Of a stretch of DNA of 29,502 nucleotides, positions 24,295 through 29,502 are shown piece by piece. The position numbers were made by a program, and so were the translations under genes. The stretch is from DAIOHQ01 sp036744635 (GTDB lineage Bacteria; Planctomycetota; Phycisphaerae; Tepidisphaerales; Tepidisphaeraceae). A model generated the notes under the pieces. It was not told the DNA's origin, did not search any database, and was given only the letters and a program-made list of their open reading frames with translations. Location: assembly GCA_036744635.1 (NCBI GenBank), contig DAIOHQ010000026.1, forward strand, positions 1 through 29,502, given 5' to 3'. Numbering within the stretch: position 1 is the stretch's first letter; each line of letters begins with the position of its first letter.

Positions 24295-25433
24295 TGGGAT
24301 GCATCATGCCGGCCATCCGATTGAGCATTGCGTTGCTCCTCGCGGTAGCGCCCGGATGCCGGCACGCGCGGCCAATGGTTCAGCAGGCGCCGGCAGGCGC
24401 TGAGATGGCCGGCGCCGAGACAACCGGGACTGGCGACAACTCGGCACATCGCGCACAGGCGGTCCTCTCCCAGCGCTGGAAACCACCGGCGGGAGGGCTT
24501 TCCGGGGCGCGCCCGGCGTCTGCAGATGTCGTGGAACGCGGGCCACAGCCTGATGCGGTCGCTTCGGACGCCACCCCGATCGTTCCGCCCCCAACCGTCG
24601 GCGAAGGCCGGCTGGACGGCGCATCGACGGCGCACCAGCAAGCCGGGCCGCCGACGGCGCCGCTTCGGCCACCCGTCGCGACGGCGGGCGCGATCTCCAC
24701 CGGCTCGGGAACTCCAGGACCGCTTCACTTGCCGTCTATCATCGCGCCGGCCGCCGCCCCAGCGCGCCCGTCAGGCCCGACACTGGGACTGCCCGGGATC
24801 GAGGCGCGGCCGACGAGCGCGATTCCACCACAAACTGCTGCGTTTCCCCCGATTGACCAGGCGGGCATTGTCAGCGAGAGCCGCCCAGAGGTCGCCGTGC
24901 CCTGGCCACCCGGCCGAGCGGCGGCAACTGCCGGTTCACAGGAAGCGCGCCGCCTGCAGCTACTGGATCGGCTCGCGGGTGATTCGCCGACAGTGCGTGG
25001 GGTACAACCTTCGGCGAGCGAGCGCCCAGCCGTTCTTGCAGCGCCAGAGGCCGGCCTGGTGAACCGTGCCGACGCTAAACATGATTCTTCGCCGACGACA
25101 CTTCCGCTCAGCGATCTACCGGGGCAAATGAAGGCCCACACCGACGCGAAGGTGATCGCCCTTCCCCTGTCCCGTGACACTTCGCAACCCTCTGGAACGG
25201 ATCGAACCGCCAACGATCAGGAGCGAACGGCCTGGCCGGGCGGCTTGGCCAACGGCGAGGAATTGCAGCGCCGGGCGCGCCGGCAGATCGCCAAGGAAGC
25301 GGCGGCCGACAGGGCGGCCCGGGAAAGGCTCAATCAGTCGCTCTACAAGCTGCTCCTGGGAGATGGCATGCCGCGTACCGCCACCCGGCCGACACCACCT
25401 CCAGTCACACCTCCAACGACCGGACCGTCATGA
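24294..25433 (+). CDS. Pro/Ala/Thr-rich putative lipoprotein, unknown
   Basis: The protein has 379 residues from ATG 24294; ATG 24306 is an alternative start. A short hydrophobic N-terminus ('IRLSIALLLAVAPGC') could be a lipoprotein signal with C22, although the lipobox is imperfect. Residues about 30-330 are low complexity, rich in Pro, Ala, Gly and Thr, with no folded domain visible. The end ('QRRARRQIAKEAAADRAARERL') is a charged helix likely to form a coiled coil. Codon-position GC bias supports coding. It overlaps the preceding gene by three bases. An extended envelope spacer or tether is one possibility. Confidence 0.6.
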   Translation: MGCIMPAIRLSIALLLAVAPGCRHARPMVQQAPAGAEMAGAETTGTGDNSAHRAQAVLSQRWKPPAGGLSGARPASADVVERGPQPDAVASDATPIVPPPTVGEGRLDGASTAHQQAGPPTAPLRPPVATAGAISTGSGTPGPLHLPSIIAPAAAPARPSGPTLGLPGIEARPTSAIPPQTAAFPPIDQAGIVSESRPEVAVPWPPGRAAATAGSQEARRLQLLDRLAGDSPTVRGVQPSASERPAVLAAPEAGLVNRADAKHDSSPTTLPLSDLPGQMKAHTDAKVIALPLSRDTSQPSGTDRTANDQERTAWPGGLANGEELQRRARRQIAKEAAADRAARERLNQSLYKLLLGDGMPRTATRPTPPPVTPPTTGPS

Positions 25434-25434
25434 G

Positions 25435-25497
25435 AGCAGTCAGTAGTCAGTAGTTGGTAGTCAGTAGAAATTCCCATGCTGGCTACCGACTACTAAC
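25435..25497 (+). repeat. AGTCAGTAG microrepeat with imperfect inverted copy
   Basis: AGTCAGT, AGTCAGTAGT and AGTCAGTAG units run from 25435 to 25467, and GGCTACCGACTACTAAC (25481-25497) is a diverged reverse complement. Together they can fold into an imperfect hairpin in the gap before the toroid gene. Confidence 0.6.
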
Positions 25498-25544
25498 TTC
25501 TTCCCGCATGGACGCGTCACCGACAATCGGTTACGGTTAGCGTG

Positions 25545-28500
25545 ATGAACTTCAATGCAAGCCCAAGGCCAAATACTTGCGGGAATTTCATTGCAGCGGC
25601 GCTTGTCCTCTTGTGCATTCTCGTGCTCCCGTACCGAGTGCTGGCGCAGACCACTCAGCCCTCTGCTGTAGGCCTCGACGACGCCGTCAAGCAACTTGTC
25701 GACGAGACCGCCGACTTCGGCCCCGAGAGCAAAAAACTGCTCACCTACACCCGCCCGCACCCCGCCCTCAAGAAGGTGACGATCACCACATCCACCCCCC
25801 AACAGGTGCTGCAGCGCATGGGCGCCCGGCTGACCGGCAACGCCGCCCGCGATGTGTACGTCCGCTACCATCTCATGTATCTGGTGCTCTACACCGGCAA
25901 CCTCTCTCCCGAGCTCAACGGCAACGGCTTCCTGGCGGTGGCCAAGGCGCTTCCCGACGAGATTCCCCTGGAGTTGAAGGCGGTCTACCGCTGGGAGCCC
26001 AAGGAGCTTGGCGAACGCTATGCAAACCTGCTCAATTCCTGCAACGTCACGGTCGGGTTTCCGCCATTCCAGCGCAACGTCGGCGCCCCCGACTCCTTTC
26101 AGTACATGGACGGCGAGCGCCGCCGCAAAGCTGAGGCGGCCTATGCCGAGGCGCTGCAGCTCAAGGACAAGGTCAAGCTCATCACCGACCAGGAGGCAGG
26201 CGCGTGGAACTATCGCGTGCTCTGGGTGCATTGGATGCTGCACCAGACCAAGGGCGAGATCGCCTACGGCATGTTGATGAGCGGCGACCCAAAGATGCTG
26301 GACGTGATCGTCGAATCAATTGCCCAGAATGCGGCGAAGAAGCCCGAGATCGCCGCCACCTTCATCAGCTTCCTGAACGCGGCCTATTTCAATGGCTGGC
26401 TAAGCCAGTTCGACAAGGGCAAGCTCAAGGCCGCCAGTGCCGTGCTGAAACGAGCGATCGGCGCCGCCGAGCACCAAGCCCAGCCCGCGCGGGGCGGCGC
26501 TGTGCCGCCGGGCAAAGCGCCAACCGGATGGTTTACCAGCGACAATCGTTCCCGCAACCTCTCGGAGGCCGCGTTCACGGTGGTTACCGCCATGGAAGAG
26601 GGCAAAATACCGCCCAAGCCGTCCGATGCGGCGGCTTTCCGCCGGCCCGCGACCACCCAGCCTGCTCCCCACGTCCCCGCGACGACGCAGGCCGACAGGA
26701 TTTCGCCGCGCGGCATCACCCTGGACCAGATCGACGCCGCCATCAGCCGGGCGGTTGCGGCACTGGAAAAAATGCAGCCCCCGGATGCTGATCTGGGCCA
26801 ATTCAGCTACGCGGCCGCCGGACTCCCGTACGGTGTGTCTGATCTGATCATGCCGGGGCAGCAGGCACTGGCCGATTGGGCCATGCTCGCCTCGGGAGAA
26901 TCTTTTCAATCCCCGTGGATGCAAAAGCGCATCAACTGGGTCGCCTGTTTCGACAGCCCGGAAACCTACGATCGCGCCATGCGGCTCCAGGCCCTCGCCT
27001 GCCTCCCGCCGCGCGAATGGCAACCGTGGGTCAAACGTGACGCCGACTGGCTCATCTCCTCCATCACCGACCAGGGAAACTTCACCGCCGAATGGCTCGG
27101 CGGCCCGAGCGCTGGTTTTGGCGACAATGCCAACGGCCAGTACGGCGTCCTCGGCCTCTGGGCCGCTCACCGTTGCGGCTATCCGATTGACGACAAGGTC
27201 TGGAAGGCCGTTGACTCCTACTGGCGCTCCGCCCAACAACCCAGCGTCGATGAACCCGCGCAGGGCGCCGGCTGGGCCGTCAACAGCTTCAAGAACGTCA
27301 AGCCCGGCGAGCAGAACGCCTTCGGCAACCGCGTCTCAGCGCCGATGACGGCGGGCGGCGTGCTTACCCTCAGCCTCACCGAGCGCTTCCTCGAAGGCCC
27401 CAAACGCGTCGACGTGGGCGCCAGCTTCTCCCCGGAGATGCTCAAGGGGCTCCGCTGGCTGGATAAGCATTTTTCCTTCGCCGATGTCGAGGGCGACAGC
27501 GACTTCTACTACTACATCTGGACCATCCAAAACGTCGGCCAGGCCAGCGGCTATCGCACCTTCAACAAGGTGGATTGGTTCCGCGAGGCGACCGCCCGAC
27601 TGCTCAATGACCAGCTCCCCGACGGCCTGTGGAAAGGGCCCAAAGGCCCGATTGTCTCCACCAGCTTCGCCCTGCTCTACCTGGCCCGCGCCCGCGGACC
27701 GCTGGCGGTATGCAAGGTGCGATTTGAGCCGGCCGCAGACCCCAAGAAACATCGCGCCCCCGGCGCAGGGGGGCCAGGGGGGGCCGAGGGGGCAGCATGG
27801 AACAACCGCCCCAACGACCTGCTCAACTTCACCGATTTCGTCAGTAATGCCCTGGAGGTTCCCACCAGTTGGCAGATTGCCGATCTCGACCAGCCCGTCT
27901 ACGAGTTGATCGAAAGCCAGATGCTCTACCTGGCGACCCATCGCCCCTTCGCCCTCACCGATGAGCAAATCGCCCGCCTCCGTGAATACATCAACGCCGG
28001 CGGCCTGCTCGTTCTCGCCCCCGAAGGCTCGAATCTGAACGCCCCCCTCGGCAGCATGCGCGAGCTGGCTGCCAAGCTGTATCCCGGCCGCGAGCTGGGC
28101 AAGATTGACCCCAAACACCCCTTCTACGACCTGTTCGCCAAAGTCAAAGGCAATATCGCGATCTCGACGGTGGACAATGGCATTCGCCCGCTGGTGGTGA
28201 TTGTTGAGCGGGACATCGGCCGCGAGTTGCAGATGGATCGCGACAACCAGCGCGACGCGATGAACCTCATGGCCAATCTTTACCTCTACGCCTCCGGCCG
28301 CGATGCCAAGCGCCCGCGCATCGTCACCCACTACGTAACCCAGGAGGTGCAGAACCCCACCCCCTCTACGCGACCCGCGCAGCCCGCGCTGGCACGGGGG
28401 GCGCGCAAGATCGCCGCCGCCCGCATCCGCTACGACGGCAACTTCGACCCCGAGCCGTTGGCCCTGCCGCAGCTCAAGGCCCTTCTGGCGAACAACCATG

Positions 28501-29138
28501 ATGTGGACCTGCAATTGTCCACCGTCAGCGCCGAGGAGCTCAAGGACCAGAAGCTCGCCTTCCTCGCCATTACCGAAGGGGCAACGTTCGATGACAAGTC
28601 GCTGGCCGCTCTCCGCAAATGGATGGACGCGGGCGGCACGCTCTGGGTCGATGCCGCCGGGGGTCTGCCCCCGGCCGTCACACAGCTCAGAACCTTTGTC
28701 GATCAGCTTGGGTTCAAAGCCCCCGACCTCAAGGAACTCTCGCGCGACGATCCCCTCCTTTCCGGCAAGGTAAATGTCGGAGGCAGAGGGGATAGGGGCT
28801 ACGACATCTCCGCCCCGACCTACCGCCGTTTTACGTCCACCACCGCCGATCCGCGGCCATCCGTCCAGGTGGCCCGCATCCAGGGACGGCCTGCACTTTA
28901 TGTCTCCCGCGGCGACCTGACGGCCGCATGGGCCGGCGTCACCGACTGGAACATCGCCGGACTCACCCCCACCAGCGCCCGGCACCTGGTCCTCAACGGC
29001 ATCCTTTCCCTGCTCCCGCAACCACCCTCTACCCTTCCGGCAACGCGCCCGACAACCAACAAGACCTCCAGCACGGCCCCCACGACCGCGCCATCGACCT
29101 CGAGCCCCGTCGCGCCCGCGCCCGTTACCCGGGATTAA
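25545..29138 (+). CDS. Secreted alpha/alpha-toroid protein with two DUF4159 domains
   Basis: The protein has 1197 residues from ATG 25545; a GTG at 25542 is equally possible. The signal peptide ends 'YRVLAQ' before TTQPS. Residues about 40-380 are helical with no clear family. A terpenoid-cyclase/prenyltransferase-like toroid follows (about 390-735), with 'GFGDNANGQYGVLGLWAA' and 'LLYLARAR'. DUF4159 domain one starts at 'NRPNDLLNFTDF' (about 752) with 'LREYINAGGLLVLAPEG'. Domain two runs from about 955 with 'ARIRYDGNF', 'LRKWMDAGGTLWVDAAGG', and 'VSRGDLTAAWAGV'. The tail is Thr/Pro-rich. No DXDD cyclase motif is seen, so catalysis on isoprenoids is unlikely. Its C-terminal codons recur at 5408. 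Confidence 0.88.
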   Translation: MNFNASPRPNTCGNFIAAALVLLCILVLPYRVLAQTTQPSAVGLDDAVKQLVDETADFGPESKKLLTYTRPHPALKKVTITTSTPQQVLQRMGARLTGNAARDVYVRYHLMYLVLYTGNLSPELNGNGFLAVAKALPDEIPLELKAVYRWEPKELGERYANLLNSCNVTVGFPPFQRNVGAPDSFQYMDGERRRKAEAAYAEALQLKDKVKLITDQEAGAWNYRVLWVHWMLHQTKGEIAYGMLMSGDPKMLDVIVESIAQNAAKKPEIAATFISFLNAAYFNGWLSQFDKGKLKAASAVLKRAIGAAEHQAQPARGGAVPPGKAPTGWFTSDNRSRNLSEAAFTVVTAMEEGKIPPKPSDAAAFRRPATTQPAPHVPATTQADRISPRGITLDQIDAAISRAVAALEKMQPPDADLGQFSYAAAGLPYGVSDLIMPGQQALADWAMLASGESFQSPWMQKRINWVACFDSPETYDRAMRLQALACLPPREWQPWVKRDADWLISSITDQGNFTAEWLGGPSAGFGDNANGQYGVLGLWAAHRCGYPIDDKVWKAVDSYWRSAQQPSVDEPAQGAGWAVNSFKNVKPGEQNAFGNRVSAPMTAGGVLTLSLTERFLEGPKRVDVGASFSPEMLKGLRWLDKHFSFADVEGDSDFYYYIWTIQNVGQASGYRTFNKVDWFREATARLLNDQLPDGLWKGPKGPIVSTSFALLYLARARGPLAVCKVRFEPAADPKKHRAPGAGGPGGAEGAAWNNRPNDLLNFTDFVSNALEVPTSWQIADLDQPVYELIESQMLYLATHRPFALTDEQIARLREYINAGGLLVLAPEGSNLNAPLGSMRELAAKLYPGRELGKIDPKHPFYDLFAKVKGNIAISTVDNGIRPLVVIVERDIGRELQMDRDNQRDAMNLMANLYLYASGRDAKRPRIVTHYVTQEVQNPTPSTRPAQPALARGARKIAAARIRYDGNFDPEPLALPQLKALLANNHDVDLQLSTVSAEELKDQKLAFLAITEGATFDDKSLAALRKWMDAGGTLWVDAAGGLPPAVTQLRTFVDQLGFKAPDLKELSRDDPLLSGKVNVGGRGDRGYDISAPTYRRFTSTTADPRPSVQVARIQGRPALYVSRGDLTAAWAGVTDWNIAGLTPTSARHLVLNGILSLLPQPPSTLPATRPTTNKTSSTAPTTAPSTSSPVAPAPVTRD

Positions 29139-29198
29139 TTCCTGGGAACCACGGATGAAAGATGATGTCATTTGTCATTCGTCATTCGCACGAATGAC
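29076..29198 (+). repeat. Repeat C, copy 2: toroid gene end and trailer
   Basis: This comprises the last coding bases of the toroid gene and its 3' trailer, matching 5408-5540. Tandem GTCATT(T/C) words precede a hairpin, GTCATTC (29181-29187) with GAATGAC (29192-29198), a possible transcript end. Confidence 0.7.
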
Positions 29199-29200
29199 CA

Positions 29201-29419
29201 GGCATGCAGCCCACCAAGGTAAGCATGACCGTCACCGTCACAGCATCGTTCGGAATCAAAAGAGAACCGCACCAACCCCCCCTCCCCCGCCGGCGCGGGC
29301 AACTACTCCACCACCCGCGGCGGCGTTTCCAGGGAGGTGGCATCCGCGTCGTATCGCGCACATCACTCCCGCGGCACATCGGCGGGATGCGATGGGAATC
29401 CGTGAATGCCGCGGGCTGA
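29201..29419 (+). pseudogene. C-terminal scar of a SIMPL-gene paralogue and its flank
   Basis: 29204-29260 encodes the same 19 residues as the end of the SIMPL gene (MQPTKVSMTVTVTASFGIK). The three base differences from 22140-22196 are all synonymous, and the stop TGA has become AGA, so the frame runs on to 29417-29419. Flanking sequence to about 29416 is distantly similar to 22295-22345. The body of the gene is absent: the scar starts three bases after the toroid trailer hairpin. Confidence 0.8.
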
Positions 29420-29422
29420 AGA

Positions 29423-29489
29423 AAGGGGTCATGAACCTTTTGCCGGAACGGCCCTGCGGGTGCTTCGCACAAAAGGTTCCTGACCCCTT
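29423..29489 (+). repeat. REP-like inverted repeat
   Basis: AAGGGGTCATGAACCTTTTG (29423-29442) is complementary to 29470-29489 with one mismatch across a 27-base loop. Sequences of the type AAAAGGTTCCTGACCCC are, from memory, widespread palindromes in environmental bacteria associated with REP-type Y1 transposases. No transposase is visible before the window ends. Confidence 0.75.
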
Positions 29490-29502
29490 CGACGGCCCAA
29501 AA

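Noticed and set aside
25545..29138. Squalene-hopene or oxidosqualene cyclase
   Set aside because: The toroid-like repeats lack a visible DXDD catalytic motif and are joined to DUF4159 domains.

Overview
The window looks like chromosomal DNA of a Planctomycetota bacterium, probably a Phycisphaerae-like lineage. The grounds are high GC, the MoxR/DUF58/BatA/VWA/DUF4159 gene set, a 'CGYDLR...CPECG' zinc ribbon, RNI-type leucine-rich repeats, and secreted proteins whose mature N-termini carry TTQP/ATQPS motifs. The class-level call is inferred from these traits; no database was searched.

Layout. Positions 1-192 hold the 3' part of a tRNA-Asp(GUC) gene and its terminator hairpin, followed by the N-terminal remnant of a tyrosine-type integrase (270-~545). 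The remnant runs into the tail of a minus-strand GH2 beta-mannosidase-like gene (463-3510), which is preceded by a membrane/zinc-ribbon gene (3507-4451) and a frameshifted LRR pseudogene (~4540-5075). Positions 5100-5690 are a patchwork of repeats and gene scars ending in a candidate promoter. A plus-strand cluster then runs from 5688 to 22199: MoxR ATPase, DUF58 protein, BatA-like VWA protein, a second large VWA membrane protein, a DUF4175-like coiled-coil membrane protein, a DUF4159 protein, a 5'-nucleotidase-like/tetraheme cytochrome, a thioredoxin-HEAT protein and a SIMPL (DUF541) protein. After a repeat-filled gap (22200-22890) come two hypothetical envelope genes and a 1197-residue toroid protein with two DUF4159 domains. 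The window closes in repeats.

Working together. MoxR-type AAA+ ATPases usually act on VWA/MIDAS partners. Here one MoxR is followed by three MIDAS-bearing proteins, a long coiled-coil membrane protein and secreted DUF4159 proteins, so the set reads as a chaperone-driven envelope machine. Its biochemical role is not known to me. The cytochrome and thioredoxin genes add a possible periplasmic redox link.

Most unusual is the repeat architecture. The tRNA-Asp 3' half, starting exactly in the anticodon loop, recurs with 105 identical bases at 22659. The last 19 codons of the SIMPL gene recur at 29204, directly after the toroid gene. The last codons of a toroid-gene paralogue sit just upstream of moxR. 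The simplest reading is an ancestral tandem duplication, perhaps at a tRNA-Asp integration site, followed by complementary loss that left one copy of each gene. Separate families of small palindromes occupy three of the gaps in the cluster.
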